This document shows, one piece after another, positions 23,977 through 33,600 of a stretch of DNA of 64,000 nt. Source of the stretch: an uncultured Prevotellaceae bacterium. Its GTDB lineage: Bacteria > Bacteroidota > Bacteroidia > Bacteroidales > Muribaculaceae. The stretch is from the NCBI GenBank assembly GCA_900320245.1, contig ONRP01000025.1, positions 1-64,000 on the forward strand, in the 5' to 3' direction. The first letter of the stretch is position 1, and each line of letters opens with the position of its first letter. The notes below the pieces were generated by a model that saw nothing but the letters and a program-made list of their open reading frames with translations, ran no database searches and was not told the origin of the DNA. Both the position numbers and the translations under genes were made by a program.

Positions 23977-24978
23977 ATGATACAGGAAAAGAAAAGGATA
24001 CAGTGGATTGACCTGGCCAAGGGCTTTTGCATATTGCTCGTGGTGCTGCAGCACGCCTCCGAACTGACCGAGGTGGACTACCCGCTCAGTGTGCAGGCTT
24101 TCGGCTTCAGGATGCCGCTCTACTTCATCTTGTCGGGCCTGTTTTTCAAACAGTACGAGGGTTTTGCGGGTTTCTTGAAGCGCAAGACCAACAAGTTGCT
24201 CATCCCGTTCCTGTTCTTCTTCATCGTGACGTCGGTCATCCCTTATTGGGTGCTCGACAGGATGCAGCATTGGCCTTATGTGTTCAAGTTCTTTTACCGT
24301 GAGGAGCGCGTCATGTTCAATGGCCCGATTTGGTTCCTGCTGTGTCTGTTCGAGGTCAATATGCTCTTCTACTTCGTTCAATGGCTGTCGGGCAGGATTT
24401 CCGCTAAGCACAAGGTGCCCATAGTGCTGGCCCTGTCGCTGGTGATCGGCTTCACGGGCTTGATGCTGGGCGTGTACAGTGTGAATCTGCACCTCTACTT
24501 CGACACGATGCTGTCGGTGCTGCCCTTCTTCGCCTTCGGTTGGTGGCTGCTGAGGCACTCCAATGTGCTCACGTCGCCCGTCAACTACAAGCGTGACATT
24601 CCCGTTGCCATAGGTTGTGCGCTGGTGCTGCTGTTCTTCGCGACCCCTGTCAAGTGGCTGGTCAACCGTGTCACAGTTTATGACTTGCCCGTCGTCTACC
24701 TGTGTGGCATCGCGGGCACGATGATGGTGCTGCTGGTGTCTAAGATGATAGGCCGCCTGCCGTTGATATCCTATTGGGGCCGCTATTCGATTATGGTGCT
24801 GTGCAGCCACAACCTGGTGCTCTATGTGATGTGTCCGCTGCTCAAGCGCTACCTGTCGGGCGGCGCATTGCTGTTCGTCTCATTCGCGGTTGCCATGCTG
24901 GCCTGCCATCTGCTGATACCGTTAATGAGGCGTTTTCTGCCCCACGTGACGGCCCAGAAAGACTTAATTAAGGTGTAA
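23977..24978 (+). CDS. Acyltransferase 3 family integral membrane protein
   Basis: The 333-residue product belongs to the acyltransferase-3 family, which O-acetylates cell-surface sugars using acetyl-CoA across the membrane. The start IQWIDLAKGFCILLVVLQHAS contains the family's WIDxxKG-like first helix with His near residue 26, and later the FILSGLFFK segment. About ten hydrophobic segments follow. ATG 23977 lies just after the promoter region. It converges with a second acyltransferase-3 gene; only seven bases separate the stops. The acceptor sugar cannot be told from sequence. Confidence 0.88.
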   Translation: MIQEKKRIQWIDLAKGFCILLVVLQHASELTEVDYPLSVQAFGFRMPLYFILSGLFFKQYEGFAGFLKRKTNKLLIPFLFFFIVTSVIPYWVLDRMQHWPYVFKFFYREERVMFNGPIWFLLCLFEVNMLFYFVQWLSGRISAKHKVPIVLALSLVIGFTGLMLGVYSVNLHLYFDTMLSVLPFFAFGWWLLRHSNVLTSPVNYKRDIPVAIGCALVLLFFATPVKWLVNRVTVYDLPVVYLCGIAGTMMVLLVSKMIGRLPLISYWGRYSIMVLCSHNLVLYVMCPLLKRYLSGGALLFVSFAVAMLACHLLIPLMRRFLPHVTAQKDLIKV

Positions 24979-24985
24979 TAGTTTT

Positions 24986-25978
24986 TTACCTGATGCCCAC
25001 CCAGCGGCTGGCTTTGTCACCGAGGATCTTGTGTGCAGCAAAGCAGAAAGCCAGGCTGATGACCAGCACCAGGGCCGAATTGACAAGATAGGGCAGGCTG
25101 TCATAGAACGGCGTCAGCCTGAGCAGACGCATCACCAGCACATGGCACAGATACAGCCCGAACGAGTAATCCCCAATCATGACCAGTAACCTGTTGCAGC
25201 GCTTGAGTCCGCCCCGTTCCAGGATGGTGTAGACGATGAGCAGGAAGGCGACTGCCGTGACAATGCCGGTGAACTTGAGTATGGAACCGGGGTTGCTGCT
25301 GCCCATCATCAGCCAGCCGTAGCCCTCGCCGACCTGCAGCACTATCGATGCCGCATACAGCGCGATAAGGGCCGTCATGGAATATTTCTTGACGAGGATG
25401 CGGTTGCCCAGCACCAGACCCAGGTAGTAGATGGTGACCCATCCCAGGCACAGCACGCGGCAGATGATTTCGGTGTAGCCGCTGGGATCCTTGCCGTGGC
25501 TCAGTGGGAGATATTTATAGAATAGGAGGAATACCGGGGTGATGAACCACACGAGCCAGCCGTACTTCGATTTGGCCAGTTTGCCCAGCATCGGCGTCAG
25601 CAGCACGAACTGGATATAGACAAAGATATAATAAAGATGTGACGCGGCGTTGGTGGTGAGGATATTCACCGGCAGCCTCTTCAGGTTGCCCGTCTGTATA
25701 GTGTAGATGACGGTCCAGATCAGGTAGGGGATGACGACCCTGACAATGCGCTTCTTGAAAAATGTGGCCCAGTCGGTGTTCTCGATTTTGGTGAGATAGC
25801 CCGAGAAGAACAGGAACAGGGGCACGCAGATGTTGACCAGCGGGCGGCACACCACGCTCCACATGCCCTCGGGGCACGTGTGCGACAAGATGACACCGAG
25901 GATGGCAACACCCCTGAACAACTGGATGGTGGTGTTCTTCGGGCCCTTGGGCGGTGTGGCTGTCACTGGCTGTTGCAT
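24986..25978 (-). CDS. Acyltransferase 3 family membrane protein, second copy type
   Basis: This 330-residue product has the same fold (FRGVAILGVILSHTCPEG, then VPLFLFFSGYL) with ~10 membrane helices, yet it is clearly different in sequence from its convergent neighbour, so it is not a recent duplicate. It likely modifies a surface polysaccharide or lipid-linked sugar. The next gene upstream on the same strand is queA, 20 bases away, so it probably shares the menA-queA transcript. Confidence 0.87.
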   Translation of the reverse strand: MQQPVTATPPKGPKNTTIQLFRGVAILGVILSHTCPEGMWSVVCRPLVNICVPLFLFFSGYLTKIENTDWATFFKKRIVRVVIPYLIWTVIYTIQTGNLKRLPVNILTTNAASHLYYIFVYIQFVLLTPMLGKLAKSKYGWLVWFITPVFLLFYKYLPLSHGKDPSGYTEIICRVLCLGWVTIYYLGLVLGNRILVKKYSMTALIALYAASIVLQVGEGYGWLMMGSSNPGSILKFTGIVTAVAFLLIVYTILERGGLKRCNRLLVMIGDYSFGLYLCHVLVMRLLRLTPFYDSLPYLVNSALVLVISLAFCFAAHKILGDKASRWVGIR

Positions 25979-25998
25979 CGCTTGTGGGTTCTTGGTGT

Positions 25999-27234
25999 CT
26001 ATCGCAGCAGCAACTGGGCGTCGCCGTAACTCAGGAAACGGAATCCGTGCGCCATCGCGTAGTCATACATGCCCCGCCACTTGTCCTGGCCCACAAAGGC
26101 GGCCACAAGCAGCAGCAGTGTGGACTGCGGTTGGTGGAAGTTGGTGATCATGCCGTCCACAATGCGGTATTCAAAGCCCGGCGCAATCATCAGTTGGGTG
26201 CTGCCCATATAGGTGTCGGCATGATGCCGGTCCAGGTAGTCGACGATGTTTTGCAGCGCCTCGCGGGTAGTGATGGCGCATGGCGTGGTATAAGGCATCC
26301 ACTGGGTGACGGTGAGCGCTTCCTCGTCGGCTTCGGGGGCGTCTTGGAGGATCTGGCCGATGTAATACAGGCTTTCGAGTGTGCGCACGCTGGTGGTGCC
26401 CACGGCGATGATGGGGCCGGGGGCATTGATGATGTCCACGATGACGTCGCGCGGCACGCTGATGAACTCATAGTGCATCGGGTGGTCGCCGATGTGCTCG
26501 CTCTTTACGGGCTGGAACGTGCCGGCGCCCACGTGCAGCGTGATCTCGCGGCGCTTGATGCCGCGGGCGTCACACTCGGCCAGCACCTCGTCGGTGAAGT
26601 GCAGACCGGCCGTCGGGGCAGCGACGCTGCCGTCGATGTGGCTGTACACGGTCTGGTAGTCGGTCGAGTCGCTCTCTTCGGTGCCGCGGTTCAGGTAGGG
26701 TGGAATGGGGATTTCGCCGATGGCGTCGAGCACGTCGGCAAAGGTGACCTGTCCCTGTTCGCCGTCCCAGTCAAATGCGATTTCCCACGCATTGCCGCGC
26801 TGCTCGCCGCGTGTGGCGGCAAGGACGACCTCGTGGCCGTCGATGGTGACGGTCTGGGTGAGCGCACCCTGTTTCCAGCGCTTGCTGTTGCCCACCAGGC
26901 ATTGCCACACGCAGTGGCCTGTGGTCTGGAAAATCTGCTCGTAGTCGCGCGGCAGCACGGGCTCCAGGCAGAAGATTTCTATCGTCGACCCCGTCTGCTT
27001 GCGGAAGCGGAGGCGCGCATTGATCACGCGCGTGTTATTGTAGATGAGTGTGGCATGCTCGGGGAGTAGCGACGGCACTTCCTTGAAGATGCGCTCCTCG
27101 ATGGCTCCACCTTTATAATATAGGAGTTTGCACTGCTCGCGTTCGGCAAGGGGGTGCTTGGCGATGCGCTCGTCGGGCAAGGGATAGTCATAGTCGGCGA
27201 TGCGCAGGGCGCGTATGTCGTCAATCAGGGCCAT
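25999..27234 (-). CDS. queA: S-adenosylmethionine:tRNA ribosyltransferase-isomerase (QueA)
   Basis: QueA transfers the ribosyl part of SAM to 7-aminomethyl-7-deazaguanine in tRNA, giving epoxyqueuosine. The 411-residue product includes the family segments DYDYPLPDERIAKHPL, LIYNNTRVINARL, SVAAPTAGLHFTDE, LHVGAGTFQPV and the end segment ITNFHQPQSTLLLLVAAFVG. The length is longer than the ~350-residue E. coli enzyme, as in other Bacteroidetes members. menA is upstream by six bases and an acyltransferase is downstream; the three look co-transcribed though functionally unrelated. Confidence 0.94.
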   Translation of the reverse strand: MALIDDIRALRIADYDYPLPDERIAKHPLAEREQCKLLYYKGGAIEERIFKEVPSLLPEHATLIYNNTRVINARLRFRKQTGSTIEIFCLEPVLPRDYEQIFQTTGHCVWQCLVGNSKRWKQGALTQTVTIDGHEVVLAATRGEQRGNAWEIAFDWDGEQGQVTFADVLDAIGEIPIPPYLNRGTEESDSTDYQTVYSHIDGSVAAPTAGLHFTDEVLAECDARGIKRREITLHVGAGTFQPVKSEHIGDHPMHYEFISVPRDVIVDIINAPGPIIAVGTTSVRTLESLYYIGQILQDAPEADEEALTVTQWMPYTTPCAITTREALQNIVDYLDRHHADTYMGSTQLMIAPGFEYRIVDGMITNFHQPQSTLLLLVAAFVGQDKWRGMYDYAMAHGFRFLSYGDAQLLLR

Positions 27235-27240
27235 GATGCG

Positions 27241-28146
27241 TTAGGAGTAAATGAAAAAGATAATGGTGATTAATAATGTGAAGATGAGCATGTTGCGGGC
27301 TGTTCCTCCCAGCAGGGGATTCAAGGCAGCGCCGTCGCGGTGGGTGAGTTTGAACCACGTGACGGTGTGCATCACCAAGTAGAGCGCGGGAACGGCGAGG
27401 ACCCACAAGGGCAGCAGGCGGCCGCCGCGCATGATGATCATCAGCCAGAACGACGTGAGTATCGCCATGGCCATGAAGCCGTTGATGAAGTAGGAGAACG
27501 ATGCTGCCTGGCGGCCGAAGATGACCACCGACGTGCGTTTGCCGGCTTCACGGTCGTCTTCCACGTCGCGGTAGTTGTTGACCAGCAGCACGTTGACGCC
27601 CATCAGTCCCGTGGCGATGGAGAACAGCATGGCCAGTGCGTCAAACCGCAACGCCATCACATAGTAGGTCAGGTTCACCGGTACGAGTCCAAAAAAGATG
27701 AACACCATTAGTTCGCCCAGACCGTGGTAGGATAGGGGATAGGGCCCAGCGCTGTAGGCGAGTGCCGCCAGGGCGATGACGATGCCCGCGGGCAGCAGCC
27801 ACCAACCACCATAGGGGATGAGGCAGCATCCCACCACGCCGGCAAGGACCAGCAGGGTAAAAGTCACGTTGCGCAGGGTCTTGGGACTGATGTCACCCTC
27901 GGTGACACCGCGGCGCGGACCCACACGGCCCGGCTTGTCGGTGCCTTGCAGGTAGTCGAAGTATTCGTTGGCCATGTTCGACACAATCTGCGCCAGCAGG
28001 GCGAACACCACGCACAACACGGCCGGCAGCCACTTGAATTCGTGCTGCCATTTGGCAAGGCCGATGGCGATGACCACGCCGCTCAGCGACACGGGCAACG
28101 TGCGTAGCCTCATGCACTCCAGCCATATCTTTATCTTCTTTTTCAT
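27241..28146 (-). CDS. menA: 1,4-dihydroxy-2-naphthoate polyprenyltransferase
   Basis: MenA attaches the isoprenoid tail to 1,4-dihydroxy-2-naphthoate to make demethylmenaquinone in the inner membrane, which supplies the quinone used by complex I. The 301-residue UbiA-fold protein shows about eight to nine membrane segments. The first prenyl-diphosphate motif is in NMANEYFDYLQGTDKPG, followed by GPRRGVTEG; the second is NNYRDVEDDREAGKRT. ATG 28146 begins the gene. A -7 element (TAATTTTG leftward, 28176-28169) lies just upstream, so the untranslated leader is short. Confidence 0.93.
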   Translation of the reverse strand: MKKKIKIWLECMRLRTLPVSLSGVVIAIGLAKWQHEFKWLPAVLCVVFALLAQIVSNMANEYFDYLQGTDKPGRVGPRRGVTEGDISPKTLRNVTFTLLVLAGVVGCCLIPYGGWWLLPAGIVIALAALAYSAGPYPLSYHGLGELMVFIFFGLVPVNLTYYVMALRFDALAMLFSIATGLMGVNVLLVNNYRDVEDDREAGKRTSVVIFGRQAASFSYFINGFMAMAILTSFWLMIIMRGGRLLPLWVLAVPALYLVMHTVTWFKLTHRDGAALNPLLGGTARNMLIFTLLITIIFFIYS

Positions 28147-28209
28147 GTCGGTGCTGAAAATTCGGCTGCAAAATTACAAAAAGATTGCCTTCATTTGGAT
28201 AAAAAACCT

Positions 28210-28217
28210 TATTTTTG
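28210..28217 (+). promoter_or_regulatory. -7 element of the DUF805 gene
   Basis: TATTTTTG is an exact match 36 bases before the ATG at 28254; a partial -33 ATTG lies 22 bases upstream. It is divergent from the menA promoter. Confidence 0.5.
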
Positions 28218-28253
28218 TGGCCAGAGAATAGTAACCGTTTAATTCTTATAGAT

Positions 28254-28925
28254 ATGGAACAGAATCAGCAACCGCAGCCCCCTGTGTTCGATCAGCAGCA
28301 GGGACCGCAACCACAGTATCAACCTCAATATCAGCCACAGTATCAACCTCAGTATCAGCCTCGTCCGCAAGCACGTCCGATGCTCGGATTTGGCGAGGCT
28401 AACAAAATCTTTTGGAGTAAGAGCCTGGACTTTACTGGCCGCGCACGTCGCAGCGAGTACTGGTGGGGCTATCTTTCTGTGTTCATCATTTCGTTAATTT
28501 GGTCTATTGCCGCTTGTGTCATCGTGGTCTTTATGCTGAAAGGGGCCAGCATCGATCTGAGCGATGATAATGAGATATTCCGTTGGTTTTTACCGAAGTA
28601 TTTGCTGGCTTTCAGCCCGATGCTGCTGTTGATGGTGCCGGTTTATGCCGCCTTGACGCGGCGCCTGCATGACACTGGACGCAGCGGCTGGTGGATAGTC
28701 GTTTATCTGTTGTGCTCCTTGGTTTATTTGGCTGGTTCTTTCTATCTGATTTTCAACATGTTTGATATTGTAGAATCGTTAGAGAACATGAATTGGGGCT
28801 ATTTCCTTGTCTTGACATTGTTCTATCTTATAAGTGTTGTGTTGGGTATCGTTATCTTTGTATTCACGCTGCTCGATAGCAAGCCCGAGGAGAACAAGTA
28901 CGGTCCCTCGCCCAAGTACCAGTAA
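28254..28925 (+). CDS. DUF805 family membrane protein with Pro/Gln repeat N terminus
   Basis: The 223-residue product has an N-terminal Pro/Gln/Tyr-rich stretch with tandem PQYQ units (residues ~16-36), then the DUF805 domain: FWSKSLDFTGRARRSEYWWG, followed by four hydrophobic segments, with ARRLHDTGRSGWW-like TRRLHDTGRSGWWIV in the middle. DUF805 proteins are small inner-membrane proteins of unknown function. The chosen ATG follows a promoter; the frame is open back to 28215. The PQYQ repeat is encoded by near-identical 12-base units and could vary in number. Confidence 0.85.
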   Translation: MEQNQQPQPPVFDQQQGPQPQYQPQYQPQYQPQYQPRPQARPMLGFGEANKIFWSKSLDFTGRARRSEYWWGYLSVFIISLIWSIAACVIVVFMLKGASIDLSDDNEIFRWFLPKYLLAFSPMLLLMVPVYAALTRRLHDTGRSGWWIVVYLLCSLVYLAGSFYLIFNMFDIVESLENMNWGYFLVLTLFYLISVVLGIVIFVFTLLDSKPEENKYGPSPKYQ

Positions 28926-28947
28926 TTCAGATAAAGTTTTTATACAA

Positions 28948-28983
28948 CAACCCGTTGACAATAATTGGATTGTCAACGGGTTG
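28948..28983. terminator. Bidirectional terminator
   Basis: CAACCCGTTGACAAT and ATTGTCAACGGGTTG form a perfect 15-base stem with a six-base loop between the converging DUF805 and pfkA genes, with T-rich flanks. Confidence 0.85.
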
Positions 28984-29013
28984 TGTTGTTATTGCCACGT
29001 TGTTCCGATGCAG

Positions 29014-29994
29014 TTAGAGCGACAATTTGTGCAACGTGTCGAGCAGATCGCGGTCGATGGGCTTGTCGCGACGGATGGCCTTGCTGAACGGCACGTAGAC
29101 GATTCTTTCGTCGTCGTCGCCGATCATGATGTTGCGCTGTCCCTCGAGCAGGGCGTCGATGGCTGCCGCACCCATACGTGAGGCAAGGATGCGGTCCATT
29201 GCCGTGGGTGTGCCGCCGCGTTGCAGGTGGCCCAGGATGGTCACGCGCACGTCATATTGCGGATATTCCTTGCGCACACGTTCGGCCAGGCCCATGGCAC
29301 CGCCGGTGACGGGACTCTCGGCCACCAGCACGATCGATGAGTTCTTGCTCTTACGGAAGCCGTTCTCAATCAGTTCGGCCAGTTGGTCCACCTCGGTCGA
29401 AATCTCGGGAATAATGGCTGCCTCGGCTCCCGTGGCGATGGCTCCGTTCAGGGCCAGGAAGCCAGCCTCGCGGCCCATCACCTCGATAAAGAACAGGCGC
29501 TCGTGGCTGCTGGCGGTGTCGCGGATGCGGTCCACGCACCACATGATGGTGTTCAGGGCAGTGTCATAGCCGATGGTATGGTCGGTGCCGCTCAGGTCGT
29601 TGTCGATGGTGCCCGGCAGACCCACAATGGGGAAGTCATATTCGCTGGCAAACTGGCGTGCTCCGCACAGGGAGCCGTCACCACCGATGACCACCAGGGC
29701 GTCGATACCGTGTTTCTGGATGTTCTCCCAGGCCTGTTTGCGTCCTTCGACCGTCTTAAACTCCTTGCAGCGCGCCGTCTTGAGGATGGTGCCGCCGTGG
29801 TGGATGATGTTGGACACGTTCTGGGTCTTGAGATCCACGATTTCGTTCTCTACCAGGCCTTTATAGCCACGGTAGATGCCTTTTACCTTAAATCCGTTGT
29901 AGATGGCCGAACGGGTCACCGCGCGTATTGCGGCGTTCATGCCGGGGGCGTCGCCGCCCGACGTCAGCAGGCCGATTGTCTTGATTGATGCCAT
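29014..29994 (-). CDS. pfkA: ATP-dependent 6-phosphofructokinase
   Basis: PfkA phosphorylates fructose 6-phosphate in glycolysis. The 326-residue product has the family length. Visible motifs are [16 protein letters not shown] (nucleotide loop), [14 protein letters not shown], the catalytic [18 protein letters not shown] (Asp as base), and [14 protein letters not shown] rather than the pyrophosphate-type GGDD supports ATP use. It is preceded by a good promoter and closed by the shared terminator at 28948-28983. Confidence 0.95.
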   Translation of the reverse strand: MASIKTIGLLTSGGDAPGMNAAIRAVTRSAIYNGFKVKGIYRGYKGLVENEIVDLKTQNVSNIIHHGGTILKTARCKEFKTVEGRKQAWENIQKHGIDALVVIGGDGSLCGARQFASEYDFPIVGLPGTIDNDLSGTDHTIGYDTALNTIMWCVDRIRDTASSHERLFFIEVMGREAGFLALNGAIATGAEAAIIPEISTEVDQLAELIENGFRKSKNSSIVLVAESPVTGGAMGLAERVRKEYPQYDVRVTILGHLQRGGTPTAMDRILASRMGAAAIDALLEGQRNIMIGDDDERIVYVPFSKAIRRDKPIDRDLLDTLHKLSL

Positions 29995-30031
29995 AGTAGT
30001 ATTGATGTTGCTTTTTGGTTACTTCTGCTTG

Positions 30032-30065
30032 CAAAGATAGTGCTTTTTCCTGATTACGCAACAAA
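30032..30065 (-). promoter_or_regulatory. Promoter of pfkA
   Basis: Leftward TTTG at 30065-30062, 22-base spacer, TATCTTTG at 30039-30032, giving a leader of about 30 bases. Confidence 0.65.
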
Positions 30066-30096
30066 AAAAACGGTACCTGCTCTCGCGGGTACCGTT
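30063..30096 (-). terminator. Leftward terminator just upstream of pfkA
   Basis: AACGGTACC (30069-30077) and GGTACCGTT (30088-30096) form a stem; read leftward it ends in eight T. It would stop transcripts coming from the region 30.1-30.6 kb before the pfkA promoter. Confidence 0.75.
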
Positions 30097-30554
30097 TTGT
30101 ACTCATGTTTTTTTGCTTGCGTTAAGTTTTTTTGCGGAATTAGAGATTTAAGGTTGGGCTTTAATCATTTAATCAACATTAACTACCATCAAAAGATTCT
30201 TAGTTAGTTCTTGAATATTGTTCAAAAAATTTTGTTCAAACTCCTTCTCAAAATTGTTTTCATATCACTTGTTATATATGAATAAATTTGGAGAATTGTT
30301 ATTCACGATGCAAAAGTAAGCCTGAGCGATGAAATAGTATTATGAAAAATCAAAAATTCATTTGTATGAATTGTTGTTTTTTTAACCTCAAATTTGTCAA
30401 AAAATGACCTATAAATAAGTTAAATCGCTGAAAAACAAAATAATATCTTTACAAGTGTTTTGGCAAATCAGGAAATGGCTTTTTGGGACTTTTTTCTTGA
30501 AAAAACTTGGTGTGTATTATTGCTTTCTTCTCTTGTTGTTTATGCAGCATAGAA

Positions 30555-30593
30555 CCGCGAGAGGTTCATGCGATGCTGCTGAACCTCTCGCGG
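30555..30593 (-). terminator. Hairpin after the alpha-2-macroglobulin gene
   Basis: CCGCGAGAGGTTC and GAACCTCTCGCGG form a perfect 13-base stem with a 13-base loop, 27 bases past the stop at 30620. The T-run is weak. Confidence 0.65.
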
Positions 30594-30619
30594 CCGATAA
30601 AGTACCGTTCGATTGGCGG

Positions 30620-33600
30620 TTATTTCGCCTGCACGGTGATCATTTTGCCTGCGCTGTGGGCACTCAACTGCGGGGCATACTGGCACTGGATGGTGGCGAT
30701 GCCCGAGGTGAATTCACCGGGGTTGGTCACCCACACGTCATAACCGATGATGTGCGTGCCCTTGTCCAGACGGTTGAAGAAGGCGTTGGTCTGGTTGTCC
30801 TTGGTCTCGAGGTAGAACCAGGTGCGGTCCTCGCTGCGGTAGCCCGACAGTTGGTCAACCGGCTCGAAGCAGGCGGCGCGCTCGTCGGTCATGGTCACGT
30901 AGTCCATGTCCTTGTTCAACTTGATGATGACGCGCACCTTGACCTTGTCGCCCACGTTGAACGAGGTGGCCTGGTGCAACGTGCCGTCCTGGGCGTACAC
31001 GTAGTACTCCTTGCTGATGGATACCTCGTCGATGGCTTTCTCCTTGATTTGCGTCATCGGGGCCTTGAACTGGCTGTAGATGGCGCCCCAGGCGGGACCC
31101 TTGCCGGTGCGGTCGATGACGACGCTGCCCGTGGTGGTGGCATCGAGCGTGGTGCGGAAGTAGCCCAGCCACTGAGCCATCTTGTCGAGGTTGACGGGTT
31201 GGCCAGCGACGGTGATCGTCGGCGTGGTGCCGCGGTCGAGCCACTGGCTGCCGGTGCTCAGGATGCTGTGGACGGCATCGGCGGCGAGGCTGTAACTGCC
31301 CCAGTCGTTGCTCTGCTTCATCAGCAGCATCCACTTGCGTACCTGGTCAATCTCCTGCTGGCGGGGATCCACCTCGCTCATGGCGCGCAGGATGGTGCAG
31401 GTGTAGGCCACCTTGTCCAGTTCCCACCAGCCGTAGCCGGTCTGCAGGTTGTCCCAGTACATGCCCAAATTGGGTTTGACTATCGCGAACTGGCGGATGC
31501 TCTCGATGATGCTGGCAGCAGTCTTCTTGTAACCGTTGCGGTAGAGCGTCATGGCATAGAAGCCCTTCTCATTCAGGGTAATGCCCTTGTTCCAGTTCTT
31601 GTCCATGTACTTGAGCGTCTTTGCCTTCAGGTCGGCGCTGGCCTTGGACTGCTTCACCTCGGGGTAGAACGAGCGGATATAAGCGTAACTGGTGAAGTTG
31701 TCGTACGGGTTCTTGTCATACTTCTTGTACTCGTTGAGCAGGCGCACGCTCTCGTTGTCATAGTAGTTGAGGGCGCGGTTGATCATCTCGGTCAGGCGGC
31801 TGTCGTCGGGCAGGTAACCCAGGTGCTTGATGTCGCCGAGCAGTTCGAGCACGGTGCCGGTGGTCCAGTAACTGGACTCGCACTGCGGATACAGGAACCA
31901 GGTGAAGCCACCGTCGCTCATCTGCAGTGACTGCAGGCTTGAGATGATTTTCTCGTATTCCTTCTGGGCAATGGCCTCGTCGAACAGTTCGTTCAACTTT
32001 GACATCCGCAGCGTCTGGCGGTCGGCATCGCGCATCCAGGGCGAAGCCAGCAGGGTGCCGATCTTCAGGTCTTGGTTTTTCTGGAGCATCGACACGAGGG
32101 TGCTGTCTTCCTCATGCTCCTTCCAATAGGTGACGGCCTCCTTGATCTGGGGCTGGTCCTTGGCGACGCCTTGTGCCACCTGCAGGGCAAACAGGCTGTG
32201 GGCCGCCTGGGTGGCAATGTGATACTCGTCGCTGAAGATGGTGGGCAACGCCAGCACGCAGTACCAGATGGGATTGTCGCAGTATTCGAGGGTCACGCGG
32301 GCATCGGCAGGGAAGTCGGGCAGCGGTTGCTCGTAGTGTCCCTGTGCCGCTTCGATGTAGAAGGGCTCGGTCTCAATGACGGGCGAGATGGTCGTCAGCA
32401 CGGGTATCATCACCTGCTCGCCGTCGCCGTAGCGCCCGTTGGCTGCCTTGATGCGGAAGCCCACAAAGGCGATGGTGTCGGGCACAATCCAGTCGATGTT
32501 GACGGCCTGGCTGCCCTTCGGGTCGAGTTGCAGGTTGAACTTGTTGGTGGCATACACGTCGCCAGTGCGCGGGTCGAACAGTTCGATGACGGCGTCACAG
32601 GCAGCGGCCTCATCGGTGGCGTTCTGCACCATGGCGGCGAGTCGAGCCTTGTCGCCCTGGCGCAGGAAGCGCGGCATGTTGGACTTCACCATCAGCGGCT
32701 TCTGGGTCAGCACGTCGGCCATCCAGGTGTTGCCGTGCATCTTCTTGTCCCAAGCCATGGCCTGGGTAATCCATGTGGTGTTGAAGTTGGGCACCTCAAA
32801 CTCCAGGTTGATCACTCCGTTGTCGTCGCTGGTGAGCATCGGCAGCCACAGGGCGGTCTTGACGTCGTTCTCGCGCAGGGGGACCTTGTCCAGGTTCTTC
32901 TCGTTGACCTCGGCAGAACCAAAACCTCGTGAAGCATCAGCAACGGCAATTCCCTTGGTGGCATTTTGATAACCCGTAACGACAACCTCCGACAACATCG
33001 CATCACTGGTCGCAAATTCAGCCTCTTCGTTCATGGGCGCGCCGGCCGCTGCCGACTTGTAGAGCACGCGCTCGCCTCTGTCGTAACGCATTGTCATGCC
33101 GAACAACTGCTGGTTGTAGAGGTACAGGTAGGGTATTTCGACTAAGGTCTCGGGATTGTTGGGAAGCGGTTTGCCTATCCAGCATGCCGCAGTATTGGAC
33201 ATCCCGCCCTGTCTGGCTTCCACATTGGCGGCGGTGCCAGTGTTTCTGAAATTTTGGAATACCCATTTGTTGCCGGAGATGCTTTCAATGGCTTTGTCAT
33301 ACATGCCAAGCAGCATCGCACCGCGCAGGGGCTTGCCGTTCTGGTCGGTGAGGGTGAAGGTCCAGTGCTCGGTGTCTCCGGGCGTGAGTTTGTCGCGGAA
33401 CGAGGTGGCTGTGATCTTCAGCGCCTCGGGCTCGTAGGGATTGGTGAGTTTCACATATTCCCTCTTGCACTTGTTGTCGTAGTAGGTGATGAACTGGACC
33501 GTCACGTCGGCACCGGCCTCCTTGGGCAGGTGAACGCTGAAGTTGTGCAGTCCCTTGTCATAGTTGAGCCATCCCTCGCCGATGACCCTTTCGGCCGTGG

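Larger units (their letters stand above)
29995..30619. other. AT-rich gap with possible leftward small transcript
   Basis: Apart from the pfkA promoter and terminator, the AT-rich stretch 30100-30540 has no supported gene. A leftward -7 match TACTTTTG (30318-30311) and the terminator at 30063-30096 could define a ~210-base transcript, but this is only a possibility. A perfect hairpin at 30555-30593 follows the end of the macroglobulin gene. Confidence 0.35.

Noticed and set aside
30455-31930. Long + strand frame opposite the macroglobulin gene
   Set aside because: It is antisense to a well-supported 1875-residue protein and reads as Val/Gly/His-rich noise, typical of GC-rich third positions.
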